Shown here one piece after another: positions 16,722-25,383 of a DNA stretch of 25,569 nt (the first letter of the stretch is position 1; the number at the start of each line of letters is the position of its first letter). Source of the DNA: Bacteroidota bacterium (GTDB lineage: Bacteria > Bacteroidota > Bacteroidia > Bacteroidales > F082); assembly GCA_002686705.1 (NCBI GenBank), contig NYYH01000018.1, forward strand, positions 1 to 25,569. Reading direction: 5' to 3'. The notes beneath the pieces were generated by a model that made no database searches, was not told the origin of the DNA, and worked only from the letters and a program-made list of their open reading frames with translations. A program made the position numbers and the translations under genes.

Positions 16722-18119
16722 TTATTTAACCTTATTGTTATATCTACTCATAAACCTCTGTAAATATAGCTCCATATTTTCATCTGGCATTGGAAGATGA
16801 GCATATGCGATTGTGCCATCAGGATTAATGAAAATATATGAAGGATATGCACGTATCTTATAATCTTCGAGTAATAGTATTTTGTTACCTGACTTCAATA
16901 TTGGCCATTGATATCCTTTTTTCTGAGTAAAGTTGGTCAATTTATTAGTACTATCTCCTGCGATAATTGTGACAATCTCAAACTTGTCTCCATTTCGCTT
17001 CTTAAGATCGTCAAGAAGTTGCATATAAAAATTACAAATATTACAATCTTCTTTAACGAAAGATAACAACACAAACTTACCCTGAAAATCATCTAATGAA
17101 ATGGAATCATTATTAGAATTAAGTAGGGTAAATGATGGAGCCATTGTACCATTCTGTAGTTCTTGTAATTTAACAATGAAATTCTCTGCAATGATTCTGT
17201 TTTCATCGTAATTAGAAATACGGGCAATATTTATCAGCTTTGAAATAATTCGGTCTTTATTTGCATCTCGGTTATGATAATTTCTTGATAGCAATAACAT
17301 CTCAACAATCTCACGAACCCTGTTATCAAGCTCTAATTGTTCGTCACGTAGTAGCAGCTCATCAACTTTGTTATTAGGTTCTGGGCTATTAATGCCAAGA
17401 ATAAGTTCTTCATAAGTATATATCTTCTCACCATCAAAATAGTTTTTGAAAAACTCCTTAAAAAATTCAGTGTATTGTATATTATCGTATAGTACTGGCT
17501 TGTTAATAAAGTAGTTACCAAGTATCTGCTTGTTGCTTTCTTTGTTGCTTAACCATAATAATGATGCTAATGAATATTCAACATAATTACTAACGTAATC
17601 AGGTTGATTAGTAGCATATTTCCTTTGCATATCAATTACAAAATTCATTACCACCGATTTGTCTTTACTCTTGTAAATAACCTTGATATTATTGTAAATA
17701 AAATCATTATATGCTATATTAAAATCCTCTATAGCAAGCTGTGTGCCGTCATCATCAGCAACTACTGTAAAATTTAGTGGGAGCCTATCAAATATAGACT
17801 GCTCGCTTAGTACAGTGTCAGCAATAATATTGAATTTATAATTTGCTGCCGGTGACAAATAAAACTCTCCCTTTTCGAGATCTAAGGCTAAATATGCGAA
17901 TGTTGTTTTGGCAATATCAAGTTGTAGAACGAACTCACCTGATATGTTAGTTTGTGTTTGTGCAATAGTTTGTTCAAGTTTTGAAAACTGATCGGCATAA
18001 TCAATAATTCTAACAAGTTTTCCAGGTTGACCTGCAGCGGTTCCAACTATTGTTACATCTTGCGAAAGCCCTGATAATGAAACTAGAATGAAAAGAAATA
18101 TTGCAATCCGTTTATTCAT
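16722..18119 (-). CDS. Exported TlpA-like thioredoxin-fold protein (CNIC active site)
   Basis: Seen in 465 residues: a signal peptide (MNKRIAIFLFILVSLSGLS), an N-terminal beta domain (about 20-105) resembling the DUF4369-like domain of its paralogue at 11909-13279, a long helical linker, and a C-terminal thioredoxin fold from MAPSFTLLNSNN. Its redox motif is EDCNICNFY with Cys359 and Cys362, and the cis-proline loop is RAYPSYIFINPDG. The tryptophan usually found before the CxxC is absent (FVKEDCNIC), so redox potential or partner may differ from the CSHC paralogue. It should work in the periplasm or at the outer membrane as a thiol-disulfide oxidoreductase; the substrate is unknown. It lies 30 bases downstream of coaD and is probably cotranscribed. 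Confidence 0.82.
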   Translation of the reverse strand: MNKRIAIFLFILVSLSGLSQDVTIVGTAAGQPGKLVRIIDYADQFSKLEQTIAQTQTNISGEFVLQLDIAKTTFAYLALDLEKGEFYLSPAANYKFNIIADTVLSEQSIFDRLPLNFTVVADDDGTQLAIEDFNIAYNDFIYNNIKVIYKSKDKSVVMNFVIDMQRKYATNQPDYVSNYVEYSLASLLWLSNKESNKQILGNYFINKPVLYDNIQYTEFFKEFFKNYFDGEKIYTYEELILGINSPEPNNKVDELLLRDEQLELDNRVREIVEMLLLSRNYHNRDANKDRIISKLINIARISNYDENRIIAENFIVKLQELQNGTMAPSFTLLNSNNDSISLDDFQGKFVLLSFVKEDCNICNFYMQLLDDLKKRNGDKFEIVTIIAGDSTNKLTNFTQKKGYQWPILKSGNKILLLEDYKIRAYPSYIFINPDGTIAYAHLPMPDENMELYLQRFMSRYNNKVK

Positions 18120-18149
18120 GTAATATGCATTTGAGCAAAAACTTAGGTA

Positions 18150-18617
18150 TTATTTTTTCTTAAAATCCACTTCAGATGGAATCATTTCACTAACGTCTCC
18201 TCCGTTCCTAATAACGTCCCTAATGATTGATGATGAAATTGGTGTATAACGAGCCTCGGTAAGTAAAAACACAGTTTCAATATCGTCAGCCAATTTTTTA
18301 TTAATTTGTCCAATACCTCTTTCAAATTCAAAATCGGCAGCTGTGCGTAAACCTCTAAGTATATAGTTTGCATTCCTTTTTCTGCAATGGTCAATCGTAA
18401 GTCCGGTATAAGAATCAACACTTACATTTGGCTCAGACTTAAATATTTCTTTAATCCAATACGTTCTCTGGTCAAGTGTAAACATGCACTTCTTTTCAGA
18501 ATTAACGCCAATGCTTATTATTATCTGATCGAACATCGGAATTGCCCGATTAATTATACTTACATGACCTAGTGTAACAGGGTCGAATGAACCAGGGAAA
18601 ACAGCTATTCTTTTCAT
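18150..18617 (-). CDS. coaD: Pantetheine-phosphate adenylyltransferase (PPAT)
   Basis: Fourth step of coenzyme A synthesis: transfers AMP from ATP to 4'-phosphopantetheine to give dephospho-CoA in the cytoplasm. Seen in 155 residues: the nucleotidyltransferase signature PGSFDPVTLGH with His18 (T/HxGH motif), YILRGLRTAADFEFE for phosphopantetheine and ATP binding, a TEARYTPISSSIIRDV segment, and a C-terminal VSEMIPSEV. Length and all motifs are normal. The ATG at 18617 directly starts the first beta strand (MKRIAVFPGSFDP). It lies 109 bases downstream of tsaD, with a candidate -7 element in that gap, and upstream of the CNIC TlpA-like gene. Confidence 0.96.
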   Translation of the reverse strand: MKRIAVFPGSFDPVTLGHVSIINRAIPMFDQIIISIGVNSEKKCMFTLDQRTYWIKEIFKSEPNVSVDSYTGLTIDHCRKRNANYILRGLRTAADFEFERGIGQINKKLADDIETVFLLTEARYTPISSSIIRDVIRNGGDVSEMIPSEVDFKKK

Positions 18618-18639
18618 AAACTTTGGGTTTAAATATTTG

Positions 18640-18647
18640 TAAAGATA
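18640..18647 (-). promoter_or_regulatory. Possible -7 promoter element for coaD
   Basis: On the minus strand these bases read TATCTTTA, matching TAnnTTTG at all but the last base, 22 bases before the coaD start. A TTTA lies about 22 bases further upstream. The 109-base tsaD-coaD gap supports an extra promoter here, but the match is imperfect. Confidence 0.3.
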
Positions 18648-18726
18648 GTTGTTTTTGTAGAGTTAGCTTTAAACATATACTATTATTGGGACCAGCAGGA
18701 AGTTAATTTACAGTTGATTCACTCAC

Positions 18727-19740
18727 CTAAAACTTACTCCTTGCATAGGGCGTAACATCTAGCTTGGCGAAATCCTTTTCTAAATATTTAAAATACCCGG
18801 CGATAGCAATCATAGCAGCATTATCGGTTGTAAATTTTAGGTCTGGAATATATACTTTCCACCCTACGGTATTAGCAGTTTGTTTTAGTTGTGACCTCAA
18901 TCCAGAGTTAGCCGATACTCCACCGGCAATAGCAATTTCATTAATTCCAGTAGCATTTACAGCTTTCTTTAATTTATCTATGAGTATATCAATAATGGTA
19001 GCTTGAATTGATGCTGCCAGATCAGTCTTGTTTTTCTCAATAAAGTCCTCATCTTCTTTCAATCTATCTCGCAAAAAATATAAAAATGATGTTTTTAGTC
19101 CGCTGAAGCTGAAATCTAAACCTTGTATTCTGGGTTTTGGAAAATGAAATGCATTGGCATTACCAATTTTGGCCAGTTTATCAATCTCAGGTCCACCAGG
19201 ATACGGTAACCCCATAATTTTGGCCGCTTTGTCAAATGCTTCTCCGGCAGCATCATCAATAGTGTTTCCTATAATGACCATGTCATAAGGGCTAATTACT
19301 TTAACAATCTGTGTGTGTCCACCAGAAACAGTAAGACACAGAAAAGGAAAAGATGGCGATTGGCTTCCGTTCTCATCATCTAAAAAATGAGCAAGTATAT
19401 GGGCTCTCAAATGATCAACTTCAACCATTGGAATACCAAGAGCCAATGCGAATGATTTGGTGAAAGAAGTTCCAACCAACAACGATCCAAGCAGGCCGGG
19501 ACCTCTTGTAAAAGCAACAGCGTTCAATTGATTTTTCTTTATATTTGCCTCTTTAAGAGCGGCATCAACTACAGGTATAATATTTTGTTGGTGTGCTCTT
19601 GAAGCTAACTCAGGTACTACTCCACCATAAGAGCTATGAATACTTTGATTTGCAATAATATTCGACAAAACTCTGTTATCTTTTAGTACTGATGCAGATG
19701 TGTCGTCGCAGGATGATTCTATGCCTAATATATATATCAT
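18727..19740 (-). CDS. tsaD: tRNA N6-adenosine threonylcarbamoyltransferase subunit TsaD
   Basis: Transfers the threonylcarbamoyl group from TC-AMP to A37 of ANN-decoding tRNAs, with TsaB and TsaE, in the cytoplasm. Seen in 337 residues: the ASKHA-fold N terminus ILGIESSCDDTSASVL, SSYGGVVPELASRAHQ, FTRGPGLLGSLLVG, metal-binding His110 and His114 in VDHLRAHILAH (the E. coli ligands are at almost the same positions), SGGHTQIVKV, DDAAGEAFDK, GGPEID, AGGVSANSGLR and the C-terminal TTDNAAMIA. The length is normal. Its start codon (19738-19740) touches the TTG start of the divergent tamB gene, so its promoter must lie inside the tamB coding sequence or its transcript must be nearly leaderless. TsaB and TsaE are not in the window. 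Confidence 0.96.
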   Translation of the reverse strand: MIYILGIESSCDDTSASVLKDNRVLSNIIANQSIHSSYGGVVPELASRAHQQNIIPVVDAALKEANIKKNQLNAVAFTRGPGLLGSLLVGTSFTKSFALALGIPMVEVDHLRAHILAHFLDDENGSQSPSFPFLCLTVSGGHTQIVKVISPYDMVIIGNTIDDAAGEAFDKAAKIMGLPYPGGPEIDKLAKIGNANAFHFPKPRIQGLDFSFSGLKTSFLYFLRDRLKEDEDFIEKNKTDLAASIQATIIDILIDKLKKAVNATGINEIAIAGGVSANSGLRSQLKQTANTVGWKVYIPDLKFTTDNAAMIAIAGYFKYLEKDFAKLDVTPYARSKF

Positions 19741-22700
19741 TTGAAGAAGAAATCTGTCCGCAAAAATATTAAAAAAAAGATCTTATCTATTCTGCTATAT
19801 TTTCTACTTGTGGCAGCAATAATTCCTTTTGTATTAACATTTCTGTTTCTGAATCCCATGGTTCAAACTATTTCTGCAAAACTTGCTGCCGATATCATAA
19901 CTAACAATCTGGGTCAAAAAGTTAGTATTAATTCAATTAACATAGGCATTTTTGATGGTATAAATGTTGAAGGATTTAAGGTAGAGGATCAAAATAAAAA
20001 CACATTACTGAGTGTAGGCAAGCTTTCTGCCATGCCAGTAATTACAAGTCTAAGTCTAAACAATTTTAAATTTTTATCTATTGAACTCGATAGTGTGCAA
20101 TTAAATATGGGGTCCTACAATGCTGATACTACTAGTAATTTAGCATTAATAATCAAAAAGTTTTCAAGAGGTGGAAAAAAGTCTGGAACACCTTTTAAGT
20201 TTTATTCGGGCTCAGTTAAAATCAGTAATTCATCATTTAACTTATTCAATCAAAATAAAAACTTTGGCTATCGGGAAAATACTATGGATTATGCGAATAT
20301 GGTTATCGATAGTATCAGTCTTGATATAAGTGATTTTAAATTAGAAGGGGATTCTCTTAATTTCAAGATAAAAAAACTTTCTGCAAAGGAAAAATCGGGT
20401 ATTGTGGTAAAAAAAATGAGTGCTGATTTTATTCTAAGTTCAAAAGGCCTTTATACAAATAATACACTTATTAACCTCGAAAATTCAGATATTGATGCCG
20501 ATTTTGGCATGGAATATTCAAACTATTTATCATTTCGCTACTATATCGACTCTGTTAATATGTTGGCGAACATAAGACCTACAACAATTAACATTGCAGA
20601 TCTGGGCTATTTTGCCAATATTCTTTTTGAGATGCCGAATATTATCGGGATCACAGGAAAAATAAGTGGGCCGGTAAGAAATATGAAGTCAGAAAACCTT
20701 AAAATTAAATTTGGAGCAGATACAAGAATTTCAGGTGATATTAGTTTTACTGGACTACCAGTCTTTTCATCTACCCTTATGGTAGGCAATGAGTTATCTA
20801 TTACTACTAATCCACAAGATATTAATAAGTTTTTTTTACCAATTGATGAAAAACATCTTGATCTTTCCAATGTCATACCTTCTAACGAACAAATTACCTT
20901 TCAAGGAAATTTTAACGGTTATTTTGAGGATTTTTCAAGCGATATAGACATATTAACGAGCTTCGGAAAAATAAAATCAGGTGTAAAATTTAAACATTCA
21001 CCAGATAACTCAGTTTCATTTGATGTTTCTTTAACTGGTGACACTGTTAACATCGGAGATTTTTTGAACCAAACCAGGGCACTAGGGGATATTAGTTTTA
21101 ATATTAAAGTTACAGCAGTAGGTAAATCTCCACAAAAAATCAATTACGTTTCTTCAGGAACCCTAACTAATGTGGATTTACTTGGTTACAATTATCGGAG
21201 AATTGATTTTGATGGTAACTATTCATATGACTCAGCAACTGTTGACCTACAAGTTGGTGACAAAAATTTAATAATGACCGCTTCTGCCAAAGCAGATTTG
21301 ACTGAAAAAAATATATTCACTGTTAATTCAAATATAATTCGGGCTAATCTAAACAAACTTAATCTATGGTATGATCAGAATATAAATTTATCATCCCAAC
21401 TTAAAGCAAAAGTAATTGGTACCGATATTAATAAATTAAATGCAGATATCTCATTAAATGATTGCAGACTAGTATTCGATAAAAAAGAGTACACAATTGA
21501 TACCATAGTATTAACAAAAACTACTGACCATCTTGGAAATACTAATATCTCTCTGAACTCAGACATTATTGATGTCGGTGTTACTGGTAATTACAATATC
21601 TCAACGCTTACACAAAGTATTTTGAGATTGCCTGATCATTATTATAATTTATTTCAGACAGATACATCCAAGTTAATTGGTAATAAATATGCCAATATAT
21701 CTGTTAATGTAACTAAACCAACAATTTTCAGTGAACAGTTTCTTTCAGGAATTTCATTCGCCCCAAATACTTATGTACATTCTGAAATTAATTTTGAAAA
21801 TAATGACGTCAAACTCAATCTCTTTGCAGATAAAATCCAAATTAATGATTTAATAATAGATAGCAGTGTGCTGACTGTATATAGCAAAAACAATCATCTA
21901 TTTAGTGATTTTACAATATCGAAATTAATACTCAAAGACAGTACTCCTGAAGATACTCTTGCATTTGGCATAGATGATTTTAGTTTATCTGCAAGAATTG
22001 GCAACGACTCTGTAACCTTTGGTATAAACTGGGATAATCGAAATCAGGTATTGAAAAATTCAGGAATTCTGCAAGGTTATGTTTCGAAAACACTTGATTC
22101 AACAAAAATTAATATTGGACAAGCTGATGTATTTGTTAACAATATTCCATGGAGCATTGACACAAATAATTTAGTTGTAATACATAAGGATCAGACATAC
22201 TTTCATAACTTTGATATAGAAGCAGGAAGATCAGAATTTAAACTTATTGGAACTATTCCAAAAAATGAGAATGAAAATCTTGAAGCTCAATTTACTGATT
22301 GGGACTTATCCTATTTTGACATTATTACCAGACCTATGAATATTGACTTGGATGGTCGAATAAGCGGATCTCTTAACCTTAGTCTGATAAAAAATAATCC
22401 AACTCTAGTTTCCAACATTAGCATCAAAGAATTAACTCTAAATCATGAGTATTTAGGCGATGCTAATTTATTTAACACATGGGATAATACCAACAATTCA
22501 ATTTATATTAAATCACAAATAATAAGACAAGGAAATGCTGGAAAAGGCGAAGTTTTTTTGGCAAATGGTTATTATTATCCGACTAAAAAAGATGATAATC
22601 TAAATATTAATGTTTCTTTTAACAGATTCAAGTTAAGAACCCTCGAGCCTTTTTTGAGCACTTTTGTAAACCAGCTTGAAGGAACAACATCTGGGAAACT

Positions 22701-24267
22701 TGAAATAAGAGGAAGTGCATTAGAACCTATTATAACGGGAACTGTTGAAATGCAACGAACCGCAATGAGAGTTGTATACTTGAACACCAAATATTCCTTC
22801 TCAAACTCAATAGAATTTGTTAAGAACGGTATCCGGTTCGATAAGCTTGTAATATACGACACACTTGGCAATCAGGCATCTATAAACGGAAGTTTAATCC
22901 ACAACAACTTTAGTGAACCAAAGTTTGATGTTGTTATTACTACATCTGGATTGCTTTTTTTTAATACAACCGAGCACATGAACGACTTGTATTATGGTAC
23001 TGCCTTTGCTTCGGGAGATTTAAAAATGAGCGGAGATCCTAATAATGTTGACCTTAGTATTAAAATAAAAACTCAAAAAGGAACTTCGGTAATATTGCCA
23101 CTTAATTATTCAGTAGAAATATCTGATAAGGATTATATTATATTTACTAAACCAGCTTATGACACCATATCGGAAAAGGAAATTTTGGCGTATACAAATG
23201 AAAAGAAAAAAAATCAACTTAATTATAACATAGGTGTTAACATGGAGGTTACTCCTGAGGCTCAAGTAAAAATTTCATTACCCGCTGATATGGGAACTAT
23301 TGAAGCACGTGGAAGTTCAAATCTTGCACTGGGTGTTAACTCGTTTGGTAAATTTAACTTAGTGGGGGATTATGTTGTGAATGACGGCATGTTTCATTTT
23401 AAAATTGGAAACCTCGTAAGCAAGCGTTTTTCATTGGTAAAAGGGGGGCGAATATCATGGACTGGAAACCCTTATTCTGCCAATGTAAGCATAAAGGGTA
23501 TGTATAAAGTTAAAACCAATCTCTCAAGTTTAGGCATTGTGGTCGACTCAACCGCATCATATAGAAATAAAGTAACAGTTGAATGTTTTGTTGTTTTAAC
23601 CGGAGAATTACTTAATCCCAACATCAAGTTTGAGATAAAGCTCCCAGATATTGATCCAGATTTGCAAAGGGCTGTATATTCAGAACTTGACACTACAAAC
23701 ACAGCAATGATGAACCAGCAAATGATATCACTATTAGTACTCGGAACATTCAGTTTTAACAATGCCGCCAATGTTAGCCTACAAAGCTCCTATTACAATG
23801 TTATCGCTAACCAGTTAAGTAGCCTGCTTTCGCAGATAAGTGAAAATGTAGATATCGGTCTTAATTATAAACCGGGTGATGAGGTGTCGCAGCAAGAATT
23901 TGAGGTTGCTCTTTCAACCCAGCTATTTGATGACAGATTAACTATTGATGGTAATTTTGGGATGACGTACGACCGTAGTCAACAAAGTGCCAGTAATATT
24001 GTAGGTGATGTTGATATAGGTTATAAGTTAACTCCCGATGGGCAATGGGTTCTTAAAGTATTTAATCATTCAAATGTAAACTCATGGTATAACTATAATA
24101 ACTATGATCAAACATCGCCATATACTCAGGGGGTTGGAATAGCATTTCGAAAGGATTTCAATAACATTGCTGAGCTGTTTGCATCAAGAAAAAAGGACAA
24201 GAAAAATAAGAAAAAGAACAAGCAAAATCATGACTCACAAAAACCGGAAGATGAAGCTGATCAATAA
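19741..24267 (+). CDS. tamB: Translocation and assembly module protein TamB-like (DUF490/AsmA-like)
   Basis: A 1508-residue envelope protein. Seen: a lysine-rich N terminus and a single membrane anchor (about 14-38), then long repetitive beta-strand sequence starting with an AsmA-like segment (ITNNLGQKVSINSINIG). The C-terminal TamB/DUF490 domain lies roughly at 1080-1480 (for example YVVNDGMFHFKIGNL, GRISWTGNPYSANVSIKG, LPDIDPDLQRAVYSEL, VALSTQLFDDRLTIDGNFG), followed by a strongly basic tail (KKDKKNKKKNKQNH). Family knowledge: TamB spans the periplasm from the inner membrane and works with a BamA-family protein in outer-membrane assembly or lipid transport. The start is the TTG at 19741: an in-frame TAA at 19726 blocks extension and the next ATG is after the membrane segment. 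It is divergent from tsaD with no gap and overlaps the next gene by 17 bases. No BamA-family gene is adjacent. Confidence 0.9.
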   Translation: MKKKSVRKNIKKKILSILLYFLLVAAIIPFVLTFLFLNPMVQTISAKLAADIITNNLGQKVSINSINIGIFDGINVEGFKVEDQNKNTLLSVGKLSAMPVITSLSLNNFKFLSIELDSVQLNMGSYNADTTSNLALIIKKFSRGGKKSGTPFKFYSGSVKISNSSFNLFNQNKNFGYRENTMDYANMVIDSISLDISDFKLEGDSLNFKIKKLSAKEKSGIVVKKMSADFILSSKGLYTNNTLINLENSDIDADFGMEYSNYLSFRYYIDSVNMLANIRPTTINIADLGYFANILFEMPNIIGITGKISGPVRNMKSENLKIKFGADTRISGDISFTGLPVFSSTLMVGNELSITTNPQDINKFFLPIDEKHLDLSNVIPSNEQITFQGNFNGYFEDFSSDIDILTSFGKIKSGVKFKHSPDNSVSFDVSLTGDTVNIGDFLNQTRALGDISFNIKVTAVGKSPQKINYVSSGTLTNVDLLGYNYRRIDFDGNYSYDSATVDLQVGDKNLIMTASAKADLTEKNIFTVNSNIIRANLNKLNLWYDQNINLSSQLKAKVIGTDINKLNADISLNDCRLVFDKKEYTIDTIVLTKTTDHLGNTNISLNSDIIDVGVTGNYNISTLTQSILRLPDHYYNLFQTDTSKLIGNKYANISVNVTKPTIFSEQFLSGISFAPNTYVHSEINFENNDVKLNLFADKIQINDLIIDSSVLTVYSKNNHLFSDFTISKLILKDSTPEDTLAFGIDDFSLSARIGNDSVTFGINWDNRNQVLKNSGILQGYVSKTLDSTKINIGQADVFVNNIPWSIDTNNLVVIHKDQTYFHNFDIEAGRSEFKLIGTIPKNENENLEAQFTDWDLSYFDIITRPMNIDLDGRISGSLNLSLIKNNPTLVSNISIKELTLNHEYLGDANLFNTWDNTNNSIYIKSQIIRQGNAGKGEVFLANGYYYPTKKDDNLNINVSFNRFKLRTLEPFLSTFVNQLEGTTSGKLEIRGSALEPIITGTVEMQRTAMRVVYLNTKYSFSNSIEFVKNGIRFDKLVIYDTLGNQASINGSLIHNNFSEPKFDVVITTSGLLFFNTTEHMNDLYYGTAFASGDLKMSGDPNNVDLSIKIKTQKGTSVILPLNYSVEISDKDYIIFTKPAYDTISEKEILAYTNEKKKNQLNYNIGVNMEVTPEAQVKISLPADMGTIEARGSSNLALGVNSFGKFNLVGDYVVNDGMFHFKIGNLVSKRFSLVKGGRISWTGNPYSANVSIKGMYKVKTNLSSLGIVVDSTASYRNKVTVECFVVLTGELLNPNIKFEIKLPDIDPDLQRAVYSELDTTNTAMMNQQMISLLVLGTFSFNNAANVSLQSSYYNVIANQLSSLLSQISENVDIGLNYKPGDEVSQQEFEVALSTQLFDDRLTIDGNFGMTYDRSQQSASNIVGDVDIGYKLTPDGQWVLKVFNHSNVNSWYNYNNYDQTSPYTQGVGIAFRKDFNNIAELFASRKKDKKNKKKNKQNHDSQKPEDEADQ
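19761..19768 (-). promoter_or_regulatory. Possible tsaD -7 element inside the tamB coding region
   Basis: Read on the minus strand these bases are TATTTTTG, a perfect match to TAnnTTTG, 20 bases before the tsaD start codon. They lie within the first ten codons of tamB. The region is A/T-rich, so a chance match is quite possible, and no -33 TTTG was found. Confidence 0.35.
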
Positions 24268-25339
24268 AAAATGTGGATTATTATTAGTTGTATTATTGAT
24301 CACAATTCTTCAACTTACAGCGCAGATAAGTATTGTTAGTACTGACATGCCTTCTCCTGATGATATAGTCCGCACAAGCATTGGGTTAAACCTCGATTTT
24401 ATCAATTACCAGGAAACTGGAGAAAACTACTTTTGGGATTTCTCCCAGCTTACTCCGATTAGTCAAAGTGTAGATACTTTTATTAGTCTTACTGATGTCC
24501 CATTTCTTTATGGTCTGTTTTTCTTGGGCTCCTCAAACCTTGTAAATGCAAAGAGCAACAGTATACCAATTCCTGATTTTCCAATAACTGATTCTTATAC
24601 ATTTTTCAATAATACCAACAATTATTTTGGAGTTGCCGGTGAAGGATTCACCCTTTACGGAATTCCTATACCATTAAAGTTTGGTTCACACGACAAACTT
24701 TACCAATTTCCGATGGACTATGGAAACTCTGGAAGCTCATATGCAGAATATTCAATTAGCCTACCCAACGTTGGACATATTAGCAAAAAGATAAGTCGCT
24801 CAAATATGGTTGATGGCTGGGGTATATTATCCACTCCTTATGGAACCTTTGAGGTATTAAGACAAAAGTCAGAAGTTATTGAATTCGACAGTATTTATAT
24901 TGATTCACTAGGAATTGGCTTACCAATTAATCGTGAATATACGGAATACAGTTGGTTGGGCAAAGGACAAAAAGTTCCATTGTTACAAATAACGTCAAGT
25001 TTTGGAGGAGTAATAGTTACTTATATTGACTCTGCACGTATGTTGCCCTCTGGCGTTAGTAATTATTCAAATCTTGATATTGATAATGTGAAGATATTTC
25101 CAGTTCCTACACATGATTTAATAAATATCTCGTTCGACTTACTTTCAGCATCAGATATTCAGATTACTATCTTTAACACGATGGGGTTTAAAGTAGGAAA
25201 TAAAACAATATTTAATCATATACCGGGAGCCGTTAATGTCAAAATGAGTACCAGACAATTCGGACTCCCTGATGGTATATATTTATTGAAAATAATTTCA
25301 AATAATCAGCAAATTACGAAAAAGTTAATTTTATATTGA
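24251..25339 (+). CDS. T9SS-sorted exported protein of unknown function
   Basis: Seen in 362 residues: a clear signal peptide (MKLINKKCGLLLVVLLITILQLTAQ), a beta-rich middle region (about 26-275) with no motif I recognise, including DMPSPDDIVRTS, ENYFWDFSQLTP and WGILSTPYGTFEVLRQKSE, and a type A C-terminal sorting domain from about 281 (IFPVPTHDLINISF ... DGIYLLKIISNNQQITKKLIL). The DMPSP and WDFSQL elements recall a family of T9SS-sorted Bacteroidota proteins with no assigned function, as far as I can judge by eye. The ATG at 24251 is chosen because it starts the signal peptide; an upstream in-frame start at 24167 would bury the signal under 28 basic residues. It overlaps the end of tamB by 17 bases in another frame, which suggests translational coupling. 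Confidence 0.8.
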   Translation: MKLINKKCGLLLVVLLITILQLTAQISIVSTDMPSPDDIVRTSIGLNLDFINYQETGENYFWDFSQLTPISQSVDTFISLTDVPFLYGLFFLGSSNLVNAKSNSIPIPDFPITDSYTFFNNTNNYFGVAGEGFTLYGIPIPLKFGSHDKLYQFPMDYGNSGSSYAEYSISLPNVGHISKKISRSNMVDGWGILSTPYGTFEVLRQKSEVIEFDSIYIDSLGIGLPINREYTEYSWLGKGQKVPLLQITSSFGGVIVTYIDSARMLPSGVSNYSNLDIDNVKIFPVPTHDLINISFDLLSASDIQITIFNTMGFKVGNKTIFNHIPGAVNVKMSTRQFGLPDGIYLLKIISNNQQITKKLILY

Positions 25340-25371
25340 GTTAAAAGTTAAATGTACCAAATTTAACTCAA
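25336..25371 (+). repeat. 10-bp inverted repeat with two competing left arms, downstream of the T9SS protein gene
   Basis: TTGAGTTAAA (25336-25345, containing the stop codon of the preceding gene) is the perfect reverse complement of TTTAACTCAA (25362-25371), with a 16-base loop. A second GTTAAA at 25347-25352 can pair with TTTAAC of the same right arm, so two hairpins compete. No U-tract follows. The right arm ends 12 bases before the next start codon. Confidence 0.45.
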
Positions 25372-25383
25372 CAAGAAACATCT

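Noticed and set aside
22575..23771. Antisense open frames of about 98-99 codons within tamB.
   Set aside because: Shadows of an AT-rich beta-strand gene; no domain or start signal.
24167..24250. Upstream in-frame extension of the T9SS protein gene.
   Set aside because: It would place 28 very basic residues ahead of an otherwise ideal signal peptide and lengthen the overlap with tamB to about 100 bases.
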